A stretch of 64,000 bases of DNA from Maribacter flavus. Lineage in GTDB: Bacteria; Bacteroidota; Bacteroidia; Flavobacteriales; Flavobacteriaceae. The stretch lies in assembly GCF_008386635.1 (NCBI RefSeq), contig NZ_VUOE01000002.1, positions 702,566-766,565 on the forward strand, in the 5' to 3' direction. Made by a program: the position numbers and the translations under genes. Below are positions 51,934 through 61,585 of the stretch, one piece after another. Under the pieces are notes generated by a model. The model made no database searches, was not told the origin of the DNA, and saw only the letters and a list, made by a program, of their open reading frames with translations. How positions within the stretch are numbered: position 1 is the stretch's first letter; each line of letters begins with the position of its first letter.

Positions 51934-53067
51934 ATGAGAAGTTTATTGTTGTTTTCGCTATGTGCCATGGCACTAAGCAGTTGTAACCAATCAATGGATG
52001 GCTATACCATCAATGGATCCTTACGGGGAGATTTGGAAGATGGTACGCAGGTTTTCCTCAAGACGATTGGTGAGGGCAATCAGCCCATTGAAGTGGATAC
52101 CACCACCATTTCCCAAGGAAAATTCGAATTCTCCGGAGTGGCAGAAAAACCAGAGTTATATTACATATTCGTGGATAAGGCCCAAGGATATACCGCCGTA
52201 ATTCTTGAAAATGGCGATATCGATTTTGAGGCATCCATCGACAGCCTTGGCTTTGCGGATATTGGAGGTACGCCCCAAAATGATTTTTTTGCAAATTACA
52301 TGGAGGAATCCCGAAAAATTTCATTGCAGGCGAAATCCATTCAGGAGGATTTACAGCGTGCAACAACCTCAGGTGGCTCGCCCGAAAATATTGCGGCCCT
52401 ACGTGACGAAATGCAGGAACTTACCGAAGAATACCAAGGTTTTGAGACGAAATTTGTTTCGGAGAATCCCAATGCCTTGATATCCGCATTGCTTTTGGAG
52501 CGGTCCATAAGTACAAAGACCATTGAATCATCCAAAGCACAGGAACTATATGATACTTTTTCGGCTGAAATCAAGGATTCAAAACCGGGACAACGAATTT
52601 TGGATTTGTTGGAACGGCTTAAAGCGTCCGAAGAAGCCGATAAGAATACCTCCATTGGTGCAACGGCACCCAATTTTTCAGGTCCAAATCCCAATGGGGA
52701 AACCTTGGAGCTCAAAAATTTATTGGGAAAGGCGACTTTGGTGGATTTTTGGGCCGCTTGGTGCCGACCTTGCAGGGCCGAAAACCCGAACATTGTTTCA
52801 GTGTATAAAAAATACCATGATAAAGGACTGAACATTGTAGGCGTTTCTTTGGATAGAACCGCAGATGCTTGGAAAAAAGCCATTGAGGACGACGGACTGG
52901 AATGGAACCATATTTCCAACATCGCTTATTTTGACGATGCAATCGCCAAACTCTATAATGTTGATGCGATACCTGCCGCATTCCTGTTGGATGAAAATGG
53001 GGTCATTGTTGCCAAGAACTTACGAGGCCCTGCCCTGGAAGAAAAGGTTGCGGAACTCCTCAATTAA
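51934..53067 (+). CDS. TlpA-like thiol-disulfide lipoprotein with DUF4369 domain
   Basis: 377 residues. Lipobox ALSSC (Cys about 16), N-terminal DUF4369 domain (YTINGSLRGDLEDGTQVFLKTIG), helical linker, and a thioredoxin domain from ~240 with WAAWCRPCRAENPNIVSVY (CxxC near 280), VVGVSLDRT-like strand and DAIPAAFLLDENG (cis-Pro region). Anchored in the periplasm or outer membrane, it should reduce or exchange disulfides; such pairs are common in Bacteroidota. Confidence 0.93.
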   Translation: MRSLLLFSLCAMALSSCNQSMDGYTINGSLRGDLEDGTQVFLKTIGEGNQPIEVDTTTISQGKFEFSGVAEKPELYYIFVDKAQGYTAVILENGDIDFEASIDSLGFADIGGTPQNDFFANYMEESRKISLQAKSIQEDLQRATTSGGSPENIAALRDEMQELTEEYQGFETKFVSENPNALISALLLERSISTKTIESSKAQELYDTFSAEIKDSKPGQRILDLLERLKASEEADKNTSIGATAPNFSGPNPNGETLELKNLLGKATLVDFWAAWCRPCRAENPNIVSVYKKYHDKGLNIVGVSLDRTADAWKKAIEDDGLEWNHISNIAYFDDAIAKLYNVDAIPAAFLLDENGVIVAKNLRGPALEEKVAELLN

Positions 53068-53084
53068 ACGAAAGATTCATGAAT

Positions 53085-53118
53085 AAAAAAGGCCAAGATT
53101 TTACACTTGGCCTTTTTT
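53085..53118. terminator. Bidirectional terminator
   Basis: AAAAAAGGCCAAG (53085-53097) pairs with CTTGGCCTTTTTT (53106-53118), A/T-flanked on both sides, between two converging genes. Confidence 0.9.
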
Positions 53119-53136
53119 ATTTTATTCAGGTTTCGG

Positions 53137-54789
53137 TTAGAATTTGCCCCTTACGTCTAAAAATGTACCTGTTACGGTCGTATCTCCCGTTCTCGTAACG
53201 GAACCAAAAATGTTGACGGCATTATTTTCTCCGATGAATTCCACAGATGCACCATCTTCCAGGATCAAATCCCCGTAAATGGTCAGGTTACCCTCTATTC
53301 TTAGCGTCGCACCTGATTTAACGGTGACATCTCCCCTTCTGGAATTTCGTGCCACGGCAAAATGTCCGTTCAACTCAAATAGGGCATTTTCGTGTATCAC
53401 GACTTGATTTCTTACGGTCCAGGAGCCACAAAGTAAAAGTTCACCATACACATCAAAATCAAAAAAGCGTTTTGAACCTCTGTAACTTTGAGTAGATCCT
53501 GAATCTACGTTCAAGTTAGAACTACCGCTGTAGCCACTTAAGTTGGAGCATCTGGCCACCAAACTTTCATCAGGTCTGTTCAATTTAATAATTTGCAAGC
53601 CTTCCAAACCAGAAGCGGCGAAAATAAAATCGTCTTTGGAGGCCACAAAGTTGATGGAGCCCTCCAATTGGATGATACCCACCAAACTGGTATCGGCATT
53701 TTCCTTGTCTTCGGATAGACAAAGTCCGGCACCTCCGTTTGCCATTAACAATACATTGTCATTCGTTGCCACGGCATTGGTAACAACATCGGCAGCGTCA
53801 ACGGTTTCGGGGTTCAATAAAATAGGAATATATTCCACAAAGTCACCCGTACTTCCATTATAGACCCCGGCGCCTTTGGAGCCTTCCGAAACAATAACGT
53901 TGGGGCCATAAAAATCCAATGTTCTCTTCGTGTTTTCCCCAAAATCGGAATCAATAGCGATGTCCTTTATGGTATTCAGGCTTTGATCCAAAATAGAAAC
54001 GCCTGCACTGGCATCCAATACGGCAATGTTGGATTCATTGGCCGCAACGGCCCTTAAATCTGCATAAGGAGCTTCAACAACCGTGCTTAAATCGGATTTA
54101 TTATACACTCTTACAAAACCTTGCTGACCACTTGTGACTATCACTTTATCAGAAACGACTTCCACATCCGTGGCATTGTAACCATCCTGAAAACCATAGG
54201 TTATTCCGGCATCCAGGTCAAATCGTCCGTCAGGGGCATATATTTTGGCCACAAAGGAATTGGCGGTTGCGGTAACTGAAAGCTCGGAATCAACTCCCCC
54301 TGCCAAATAAACATAACCATTATCGTGTGCAATGGCATTGATGTCTGCATTGGTATAATACAGTCTTGAGGACACCTTTGGATTTCTAGGGTTTTTCACA
54401 TTTATAATATCCACGGCACCGACAAAACTGGCATCTACCGTATTGTAGGAAACATAGGCATAGTCCCCTTCCACTGCCACGTGGGACGCAGTCAGGTTCT
54501 CACCGCCTTGAAATGACGGTACATCTACCTGGGCCACCAAGGTCAACGGATAATCCCCTGCAGGTTGTGCCTTTGCGCTGGAAGCGTATTTGCCTGTTAT
54601 AGTAGCTTCGTCCAAGATGTCAAGCACACCGGCTTTATCATATAAAACACTATTTTCCAAAAGTGTTTCATTGGACTCCAATCTCAGGTTGTCCCTGTTG
54701 TTTGGATCTTCATACACGGTGGTTTCGTCACTACAGGAAAAGAGCACTGCACCTATAGTGGCAATCAAAATGGGGAATCTTCTTATCAT
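53137..54789 (-). CDS. LVIVD/propeller lipoprotein with C-terminal beta-helix
   Basis: 550 residues. Lipobox VLFSC followed by SDETTVYED (acidic, surface-export type). Residues ~80-410 contain repeated strands with VAVEGDYAYVSYNT, AIAHDNGYVYLAGG, ANESNIAVLDAS and VDIINVKNPRNPKVSSRL, the LVIVD repeat of cell-surface propellers. The last ~110 residues (YGELLLCGSWTVRNQVVIHE, VKSGATLRIEGNLTIYGDLI, VNIFGSVTRTG) read like short right-handed beta-helix turns, similar to bactofilin-type or adhesin stalks. Role unknown; adhesion is a guess. Confidence 0.78.
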   Translation of the reverse strand: MIRRFPILIATIGAVLFSCSDETTVYEDPNNRDNLRLESNETLLENSVLYDKAGVLDILDEATITGKYASSAKAQPAGDYPLTLVAQVDVPSFQGGENLTASHVAVEGDYAYVSYNTVDASFVGAVDIINVKNPRNPKVSSRLYYTNADINAIAHDNGYVYLAGGVDSELSVTATANSFVAKIYAPDGRFDLDAGITYGFQDGYNATDVEVVSDKVIVTSGQQGFVRVYNKSDLSTVVEAPYADLRAVAANESNIAVLDASAGVSILDQSLNTIKDIAIDSDFGENTKRTLDFYGPNVIVSEGSKGAGVYNGSTGDFVEYIPILLNPETVDAADVVTNAVATNDNVLLMANGGAGLCLSEDKENADTSLVGIIQLEGSINFVASKDDFIFAASGLEGLQIIKLNRPDESLVARCSNLSGYSGSSNLNVDSGSTQSYRGSKRFFDFDVYGELLLCGSWTVRNQVVIHENALFELNGHFAVARNSRRGDVTVKSGATLRIEGNLTIYGDLILEDGASVEFIGENNAVNIFGSVTRTGDTTVTGTFLDVRGKF

Positions 54790-54922
54790 TGGTAAAAGAT
54801 TTGGTTTTTATTCAGTCCATTAACAACGAACCGACCCCGTATTCCTTATGATTTCGTAGTCTTTTTCGATAAAATACAAGAAAAAAACTATAAAAAGTAA
54901 AAATCTGTAAGAATAGTATTAC

Positions 54923-55576
54923 TTAATTGAGTTTTCCCAGTTTGGCCAGTACAAAAAGCAGTATGATGGGTATAGCCAATAAGATGACCATCAACGTATC
55001 CGTAGCCAAAAGATTTGGCATAAAAATTAGGGTGATCAAGTAGCCACCTACCGCTCCACCAAAGTGTGCAGTATGGCCAATATTGCCCAGACGACTTTTC
55101 ATACCGTAAATGGAATACAATAAATAGCCAATTCCAAGGACATAGGCAGGAATTGGAATGGGAATGAACATAAGGTATAGACTATCATTTGGTTGTAAGA
55201 GTATGGCCGAATATAAAATTCCCGTAACCGCACCGCTGGCACCTACGGCACTGTAATAGGTTTCGTCCCTATGAAAGAACAGGGCCAGGAGACTCCCTGC
55301 TAGAAGGCTTATAAAGTAGATAATAATGAATTTTCCCTGCCCGAACCAGCTAATGACCACATCAGCAAAAAAGTATAGGGTGAACATATTGAAGAAGAGG
55401 TGGGCCACATCTACATGTAGAAACCCGGAGGTAAGCATCCGTTCCTTTTGGCCACTTCTAATGGCACCAATGCTAAATTTATATCGGTCAAAAAAATACG
55501 TATCGTTAAAACCTTTCAGGGAAACCATAATATTTGCTGCAATTACGGCTATAGTGGCGATGTCCAAGTTGTACAT
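54923..55576 (-). CDS. Rhomboid family intramembrane serine protease
   Basis: 217 residues, six helices. The catalytic Ser is in SAVGASGAVTGILYS (GxSG) and His in NIGHTAHFGGAVGGYL; the L1/HN element is ARLFFNMF-like (DVAHLFFNMFTLYFF). No extra domains. Substrates unknown. Divergent from the acyltransferase with a symmetrical promoter pair between them. Confidence 0.93.
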   Translation of the reverse strand: MYNLDIATIAVIAANIMVSLKGFNDTYFFDRYKFSIGAIRSGQKERMLTSGFLHVDVAHLFFNMFTLYFFADVVISWFGQGKFIIIYFISLLAGSLLALFFHRDETYYSAVGASGAVTGILYSAILLQPNDSLYLMFIPIPIPAYVLGIGYLLYSIYGMKSRLGNIGHTAHFGGAVGGYLITLIFMPNLLATDTLMVILLAIPIILLFVLAKLGKLN

Positions 55577-55598
55577 ATAAATCCAATATTTATGCTTT

Positions 55599-55616
55599 CA
55601 AATATAGCTATATTTG
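55599..55616. promoter_or_regulatory. Divergent -7 boxes forming one palindrome
   Basis: CAAATATAGCTATATTTG is a perfect 18-bp palindrome made of two outward-facing TATATTTG boxes. The rightward box ends six bases before the acyltransferase ATG (55623), so that transcript may be leaderless; the leftward box is 22 bases before the rhomboid ATG. Confidence 0.6.
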
Positions 55617-55622
55617 CCCAGT

Positions 55623-56531
55623 ATGAAAGATGCCATGCAACTACTGGTTTTTATTTTGACCTATCCTTTTTTGTGGATTATTTCCATTTTGCCGTACCCA
55701 CTTTTTTATGGTTTTTCCAATTTTGCCTTCTTTTTGGTGTACAGGGTCATTGGGTACCGACGCAAGGTCGTTCAGGAAAACTTGAATTTGGTTTTCCCCA
55801 ATAAAAGTCCCGAGGAAATCCATAGAATAGAAAGGGAATTCTACCGACACATGTGCGATATGTTCCTGGAAATGATAAAGTCCATGAATTTGAGCAAGGA
55901 ACAGATCAAAAAGAAATACAAGGTACTTAACATTGAAGTGATCAATGAAATTGAAAAAAAACGAAGTATCCTGGTAGTCTGCTCCCACTACGCCAATTGG
56001 GAATGGAATGTAAGTATGAATAATTATATTCAGTCCAAAGGATATGCCGTCTACCAAAAAATAGGGAACAAGTATTTTGACAGATTCATTAAAAAAGTGC
56101 GGGGGCGTTGGAACACGACCTTGATTACCCAACAACAAACGGTCAAAACCGTAGTTAGGGATAAGCGGGACGGCATCATTGGTATTTTTGGAATGGTCAG
56201 CGACCAATCCCCACAGGCCCACAGGGCACAATATTGGTCCAAATTTATGGGTATCAAGGTGCCTATTTTCAATGGTGCGGAGACCATGGCTCGTAAAATG
56301 GGACTGGCGGTCGTTTTCCTAAAGGTCAGCAAGGTCAAACGTGGCTATTATCAGGCCGAATTTATCCCCATTACCGAAAACGGTAAGAATACCGAGGAAA
56401 ACGAAATTACCGAAGCCTTCCTTAGATTGACGGAACAGCAAATAAGGGAACGACCGGAACATTATTTATGGACCCATAAAAGATGGAAGCACAGGGGCAA
56501 AACGCCCGCCTCATTTGCCAAGGTATCTTAA
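55623..56531 (+). CDS. LpxL/HtrB-like lysophospholipid acyltransferase
   Basis: 302 residues of the lipid A acyltransferase family. N-terminal membrane helix (QLLVFILTYPFLWIISILPYP), then the H-x4-D/E active motif as SHYANWEWN, and GMVSDQSPQAHRAQYWSKFMG and VPIFNGAETMARKMG for substrate binding. Adds a secondary acyl chain to lipid A or aminolipids. The ATG at 55623 is preferred to the TTG at 55614 because of the immediately preceding -7 box. Confidence 0.9.
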   Translation: MKDAMQLLVFILTYPFLWIISILPYPLFYGFSNFAFFLVYRVIGYRRKVVQENLNLVFPNKSPEEIHRIEREFYRHMCDMFLEMIKSMNLSKEQIKKKYKVLNIEVINEIEKKRSILVVCSHYANWEWNVSMNNYIQSKGYAVYQKIGNKYFDRFIKKVRGRWNTTLITQQQTVKTVVRDKRDGIIGIFGMVSDQSPQAHRAQYWSKFMGIKVPIFNGAETMARKMGLAVVFLKVSKVKRGYYQAEFIPITENGKNTEENEITEAFLRLTEQQIRERPEHYLWTHKRWKHRGKTPASFAKVS

Positions 56532-56621
56532 CTACCTTCACTTCCCAGGATACAACCAGCTACCTTTAAGTATTTTAAATTCTAATATTTATTGATATTT
56601 TAGTTGAAATGCTAAAATCAT

Positions 56622-57611
56622 ATGGAGGTATTGGATACGCTTTACAATGAAATCATTGGATTCTTGGGAATTTCCCAGGCTTGGGAAATTATTAAATCAG
56701 GGGAATACAGTTCTTTCAGGACTTTTGAAGGGGTACAGAGCCTTATTTTTCCAATTATTCCCCTTTTGGTATTATTGGAATTTGTATTAGGGCTTGTTTA
56801 CAAAAAACCTCAAACCAAGGTCTACAAGGTCAATTTTCTTATCTATGTTTTCAATAGGTTTGTAGGTCGGTTTATAGCCATAGCAATGGTGACGCTATGT
56901 ATTGGGTGGTTTGAACCGTACGCCCTGATCAATACGGGACCCACATGGTATTGGTTCATCTTTGCCTATATAGTCTGGGAATTTGGGCACTTCATCTACC
57001 ATTATTTGGGCCATAAAGTCCGACTCTTTTGGTGCCTGCATGCCACGCATCATGTACCGGAAAATATGAACCTGTCCGTAACCTATGCCCATTTTTTTCT
57101 GGAAGCTCCCTATGCCGATACGATTAGAACTACGGTTTGTATTTTGTTGGGCGTGGAACCGGCCATGCTGTTTTTAATCATGTTTATTGACGGTACCTAC
57201 GGTGCTTTTATCCATGTTGGAGAAAATATGATCAAGGATGCCCGATTTGGGTTTTTGAACAAGATTATGCTTACACCTTCGCATCATAGGGTACATCATG
57301 CCCGAAATCCTTTATACATGGATACCAATTTTTGTAATCTATTGAATATCTGGGACCGGGTTTTTGGTACCTATCAAGAAGAACAAACGGATACAAAACC
57401 CGAGTACGGCATCACCCGAAAAGTAAATAGCGGTAATTTTATAGATGTATACTTTGGGGAAATCATTGCCTTGGCCAAGGACGTTTATCATGCACCCGGA
57501 ATAAAGAACAAATTGGCCTATATTTTTATGCCCCCAGGATGGAGCCATACTGGGGAACATAAAACATCTAAAATTGTACGCGCAAATTATTTGGCGAATA
57601 AGTCGGGTTAG
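56622..57611 (+). CDS. Sterol desaturase/fatty acid hydroxylase family protein
   Basis: 329 residues with four to five transmembrane helices and the eight-His di-iron cluster: HFIYHYLGHKVR, WCLHATHHVPE, and PSHHRVHHARNPLY. Family members hydroxylate or desaturate sterols, carotenoids or fatty acyl groups; which one is not visible. Its stop codon overlaps that of glmM by three bases. Position next to an LpxL-like gene suggests a lipid modification, but they are separately initiated. Confidence 0.9.
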   Translation: MEVLDTLYNEIIGFLGISQAWEIIKSGEYSSFRTFEGVQSLIFPIIPLLVLLEFVLGLVYKKPQTKVYKVNFLIYVFNRFVGRFIAIAMVTLCIGWFEPYALINTGPTWYWFIFAYIVWEFGHFIYHYLGHKVRLFWCLHATHHVPENMNLSVTYAHFFLEAPYADTIRTTVCILLGVEPAMLFLIMFIDGTYGAFIHVGENMIKDARFGFLNKIMLTPSHHRVHHARNPLYMDTNFCNLLNIWDRVFGTYQEEQTDTKPEYGITRKVNSGNFIDVYFGEIIALAKDVYHAPGIKNKLAYIFMPPGWSHTGEHKTSKIVRANYLANKSG

Positions 57612-58996
57612 AGACCTGCAACTTCCTTGATTTCACCAATAATGCGGTCCGCCAGGGAATCCGCTTTTTCCTGACTTTTCGCTTCCGTATAAATTCTGAT
57701 GATGGGTTCTGTATTGGATTTTCTCAAGTGCACCCAATTCTCCGGGAAATCGATTTTTACCCCATCAATTGTAGAAATTTCCTCGTCCTTATATTTATCG
57801 GCCATGGCAGATAATATCCCGTCCACATCCAATCCCGGAGTCAGCTCAATTTTCTTTTTACTCATAAAATAACTAGGGTAGCTCGCACGTAGTTCAGCTA
57901 CGGTACCTCCTTTTTCGGCCATCAACATCAAAAATAAAGCGGTACCCACCAAGGCATCCCTTCCATAATGGCTTTCCGGATAAATAATTCCTCCGTTTCC
58001 TTCGCCCCCAATAATTGCATTGTTCGTTTTCATTTTGGTCACTACGTTAACTTCCCCTACGGCAGCGGCCTCGTAGGTGCCTCCATGCTTTTCAGTAATA
58101 TCCCGTAAGGCTCTTGAGGAAGACAGGTTTGAAACCGTATTTCCTTTGGTTTTGCCCAACACATAGTCGGCACAGGCCACCAAGGTATACTCTTCCCCAA
58201 ACATTTCCCCATCGTTGCTGATAAAGGCCAATCGGTCTACGTCTGGGTCCACAACAATACCAAAATCGGCTTTTTCCTCCACGACCATTTTGCAGATATC
58301 TCTTAAATGTTCCTTTAACGGTTCCGGGTTGTGGGGGAAATGACCGGTAGGGTCGCAGTGTAATTTCACCACTTCCACGCCCAATTCCTTCAAAAGCTTC
58401 GGAATGGCTATGCCTCCCGTGGAATTGACACCGTCTACCACTACCTTGAATTTTGCTTTTCTGATTACATCGGCATCTACCAAGGAAAGGTTCAGCACTT
58501 CGTCAATATGGATGTCAATATAGCTATCGTTTTTAATGATTTCACCCAAGTGGTCCACTTCGGAGAAATCAAAATCCTCCTTTTCGGCAATTTCCAAAAT
58601 CTTGGCACCTTGGGCGGCGTCCAAAAACTCGCCCCGTTCGTTCAATAATTTGAGTGCGTTCCATTGTTTTGGGTTGTGGCTTGCCGTAAGGATAATGCCA
58701 CCATCGGCCTTTTCCAATGGCACTGCGATTTCGACCGTAGGCGTTGTGGACAAATCCAAATCTATGACATCGATGCCTAGTCCCACAAGGGTGGAAACCA
58801 CCAAATTCTGAATCATTTCACCGGATAAACGGGCATCGCGCCCAATCACGACTTTCAATTTGTCTTTTTTAGAATAGTCCTTTAACCAAATACCATAGGA
58901 AGCGGCAAATTTTACCGCGTCAATGGGTGTTAGGTTGTCTCCCGGTTTACCTCCAATGGTGCCTCGTATGCCTGAAATCGATTTAATGAGTGTCAT
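57608..58996 (-). CDS. glmM: Phosphoglucosamine mutase
   Basis: 462 residues from the ATG at 58996 (TLIKSISGIRGTIGG). Phosphohexomutase: catalytic Ser in LTASHNPKQWNALK (about 100), metal-binding VDPDVDRLAFI, sugar loop GEGNGGIIYP, phosphate-binding RKSNTEPIIRIYTEA. Makes glucosamine-1-phosphate for peptidoglycan and lipopolysaccharide. The 481-residue frame to 59053 is rejected since a good -7 box lies within it. Confidence 0.93.
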   Translation of the reverse strand: MTLIKSISGIRGTIGGKPGDNLTPIDAVKFAASYGIWLKDYSKKDKLKVVIGRDARLSGEMIQNLVVSTLVGLGIDVIDLDLSTTPTVEIAVPLEKADGGIILTASHNPKQWNALKLLNERGEFLDAAQGAKILEIAEKEDFDFSEVDHLGEIIKNDSYIDIHIDEVLNLSLVDADVIRKAKFKVVVDGVNSTGGIAIPKLLKELGVEVVKLHCDPTGHFPHNPEPLKEHLRDICKMVVEEKADFGIVVDPDVDRLAFISNDGEMFGEEYTLVACADYVLGKTKGNTVSNLSSSRALRDITEKHGGTYEAAAVGEVNVVTKMKTNNAIIGGEGNGGIIYPESHYGRDALVGTALFLMLMAEKGGTVAELRASYPSYFMSKKKIELTPGLDVDGILSAMADKYKDEEISTIDGVKIDFPENWVHLRKSNTEPIIRIYTEAKSQEKADSLADRIIGEIKEVAGL

Positions 58997-59016
58997 AAAT
59001 AATAGTAAGTTTTTGC

Positions 59017-59024
59017 AAATATAA
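59017..59024 (-). promoter_or_regulatory. -7 box of the glmM promoter
   Basis: TATATTTG on the minus strand (59024 to 59017), 20 bases before the glmM start; -33 unclear. Confidence 0.5.
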
Positions 59025-59090
59025 AGGCTTAGACCAATTTGAAAGTTCTTCAATTCGTAAATTCGACTTTTAAAGTAAAATTCAGGTTCA

Positions 59091-59696
59091 ATGAACTTCT
59101 TGGCCCATATCTATCTTTCCTTTAACGATGAAGAGGTCTCAATTGGCAATTTTATTGCGGATAGTATACGGGGCAACAAATACAAACACCTGCCCGGTAA
59201 GATTCAAAAGGGAATTTTATTACATAGGGCTATAGATACCTTTACGGATGCCCATAAAATTCCCAAAATGAGCAGTAAACGGCTGCATAAGAATTACAGT
59301 CATTATAGTAGGGTAATTGTGGATATCTACTATGATCATTTTTTGGCAAAAAACTGGGATATGTATTCCGATATTCCTTTGGAGAGATTCGTGGATGATT
59401 TTTATGATTCCTTGGAGACCTACTACCCCCTCCTTCCCGATAGCACCAAACATATGATACCCTATATGATTGCCGATAACTGGTTGCTCAATTATGCGAA
59501 TATGGAGGGAATTGCGAACGTTTTAAGGGGCATGAACCGCAGGACCCAGAACAGGTCAAAGATGAATTTTGCGATTTTGGACCTGGAGGAACACTATAGC
59601 GATTTTGAGAGGGAGTTTACGGACTTTTTTGAGGAATTGGTTATCTTTTCCAAACAGAAATACAACACCTTGTTAACTAACAATAACCAAACCTAA
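59091..59696 (+). CDS. Acyl carrier protein phosphodiesterase
   Basis: 201 residues, AcpH-like HD-type fold. NFLAHIYLSF at the N-terminus, GNFIADSIRG and KGILLHRAIDTFTDAH are the family metal-binding segments; IVDIYYDHFLAKNW follows. Removes phosphopantetheine from holo-ACP. Four bases before the next start (GGT), so probably co-transcribed. It lies far from the polyketide ACP. Confidence 0.9.
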   Translation: MNFLAHIYLSFNDEEVSIGNFIADSIRGNKYKHLPGKIQKGILLHRAIDTFTDAHKIPKMSSKRLHKNYSHYSRVIVDIYYDHFLAKNWDMYSDIPLERFVDDFYDSLETYYPLLPDSTKHMIPYMIADNWLLNYANMEGIANVLRGMNRRTQNRSKMNFAILDLEEHYSDFEREFTDFFEELVIFSKQKYNTLLTNNNQT

Positions 59697-59701
59697 ACTA
59701 A

Positions 59702-61387
59702 ATGGGAAAATATTACATACCGCTGCTCTCCCTTCTATTATTTATTCAGTGCCGAAAGGCTCCCGTACCGCCTACAGGGGTCGTGACCGAAAAAACGATG
59801 GTGGTTTCGGCCCGTGAGGAAGCCTCCAAAATTGGCGTGGAAATCATGAAAAAGGGAGGCAATGCCTTTGACGCCATGGTCGCCACAGAAATGGCCTTGG
59901 TCGTCGCCTATCCTTTTGCGGGGAATTTGGGCGGCGGTGGTTTTATGGTCTATCGTAAGGCCGATGGTGATATTGGTGCTCTGGATTACCGGGAGAAAGC
60001 ACCGCTTGCGGGCCACAAGGACATGTACCTGGATTCCTTGGGCAATGTGATTCCCAATATGAGTACGTTGGGTGCCACCGCGGTAGGTGTTCCGGGTACC
60101 GTGGCGGGAATTATAGAGGTTCATAAAAAGTTTGGGTCATTACCGTTGGAAGAAATTTTTGAACCTGTTATCGCCTTGGCCAAAAAAGGGGTGCCGGTTA
60201 CGGCAAATCAGGAAAAACGATTGGCCAGTCAACGTGAACTGTTCATTCAAGTGAACGGAGATAGCACCAAGTTTGCCCAAGAATTCAAGGAGGGGGACAT
60301 CATTTCCTATCCGGCTTTGGCAAATACCATGCGTAGGATTGCCCAAAATGGTAGGGACGGATTTTACAAGGGGGAAACCGCCCAAAAACTGGCGGCCTTT
60401 ATCCAAGAAAAGGGCGGATTTGTTACTGAGGAAGATCTGGAAAAGTATGAAGCGGTTTGGCGACAGCCCATCATTTTTAAGTACAAGGACCTACGAATCA
60501 TATCTATGAGTCCGCCCAGCAGTGGCGGGGTTACCATCAATCAAATCTTTAAAATGATAGAGCCTTATGAGCTCTCGGAATTTGGCCATAATTCGGCAAA
60601 GACCATTCAATTGTTTACCGAAGCTTCAAGAAGGGCCTATGCGGATCGGAATTATTATTTGGGGGACCCGGATTTTGTTGATATTCCCTTGGATGTATTG
60701 CTGAGCGATTCCTATTTAAAAGAGCGTATGCAGAATTTCTCTTTCGAAAGGGCCACCAAATCCTCGGAGGTAGAACGAGGGAATGTGGAAATCGTGGAGA
60801 GCATGGAAACTACCCATTACTCCATTGTAGATGCTGAAGGTAATGCGGTTTCCGTTACCACCACTTTAAATGGGGCCTATGGTTCCAAATTGTATTCGGA
60901 TGAACTGGGCTTTTTCCTGAACAATGAAATGGACGATTTCAGTTCCAAGTCCGGGGTACCGAATATGTTCGGACTCATAGGCGCCGAAGCCAATAGTATT
61001 GCCCCTGAAAAGCGAATGCTCAGTAGCATGACCCCAACAATCGTAGAAAAGGATGGAAAACTTTGGATGGTTGTGGGTACCCCCGGCGGTTCTACCATTA
61101 TAACAGCTGTGGCCCAAACCATCCTAAATGCCTACGAGTTCGATATGAGCATGCAGGACGCCGTAAACGCGCCACGTTTTCACCATCAGTGGTTGCCCGA
61201 TATGGTCATTTTTGAGCCAGACGGTTTTTCCGATACCTTAAAGGAAGAAATGAAAGCGAAAGGGTATATCATCAATGAAGACAGAACGCCCATTATTGGT
61301 AAAGTGGACGCAATTAAAATACTAGCCGATGGCAAATTGGAAGGTGGCGCAGATAGACGCGGGGATGATGCCGCTGTTGGTTTTTAA
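59702..61387 (+). CDS. ggt: Gamma-glutamyltransferase lipoprotein
   Basis: 561 residues. Lipobox LLFIQC (Cys about 17). Ntn-hydrolase: the autocleavage Thr is the first of the second chain in METTHYSIVDAEGNAVSVTTTLN (seen near residue 362), with LNNEMDDFS and the glycine loop VGTPGGSTIITAV. Cleaves glutathione and other gamma-glutamyl compounds in the periplasm. The normal lid region is short. Second gene of an operon with the ACP phosphodiesterase. Confidence 0.94.
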   Translation: MGKYYIPLLSLLLFIQCRKAPVPPTGVVTEKTMVVSAREEASKIGVEIMKKGGNAFDAMVATEMALVVAYPFAGNLGGGGFMVYRKADGDIGALDYREKAPLAGHKDMYLDSLGNVIPNMSTLGATAVGVPGTVAGIIEVHKKFGSLPLEEIFEPVIALAKKGVPVTANQEKRLASQRELFIQVNGDSTKFAQEFKEGDIISYPALANTMRRIAQNGRDGFYKGETAQKLAAFIQEKGGFVTEEDLEKYEAVWRQPIIFKYKDLRIISMSPPSSGGVTINQIFKMIEPYELSEFGHNSAKTIQLFTEASRRAYADRNYYLGDPDFVDIPLDVLLSDSYLKERMQNFSFERATKSSEVERGNVEIVESMETTHYSIVDAEGNAVSVTTTLNGAYGSKLYSDELGFFLNNEMDDFSSKSGVPNMFGLIGAEANSIAPEKRMLSSMTPTIVEKDGKLWMVVGTPGGSTIITAVAQTILNAYEFDMSMQDAVNAPRFHHQWLPDMVIFEPDGFSDTLKEEMKAKGYIINEDRTPIIGKVDAIKILADGKLEGGADRRGDDAAVGF

Positions 61388-61585
61388 ATTCAAGTACAAA
61401 TTCAAGTAAAAGTTCAAATACAAGTTCAAGTACAAGATGAATTTAATTTAAAGTGCAAAGTGAATAATGAAAAGTTAAAGTTAAAAGTGAAAATGTTGAA
61501 GTAAGAATTTAGATTTTGGAATTGGGTAAAACATTTAACTTGAATTTCATATTAATAGCCAATAGCCACAAATAACAAAAAAAGT
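61388..61585. repeat. Modular word-repeat spacer after ggt
   Basis: Directly after the ggt stop: about five CAAGT(T/A)CAA words, then AAAGTGCAAAGTGAATAATG, AAAAGTTAAAGTTAAAAGTG, then GAATTTAGATTTTGG and GCCAATAGCC. The order resembles that of the spacers at 44590 and 62294. No gene, promoter or stem-loop can be seen. Confidence 0.6.
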
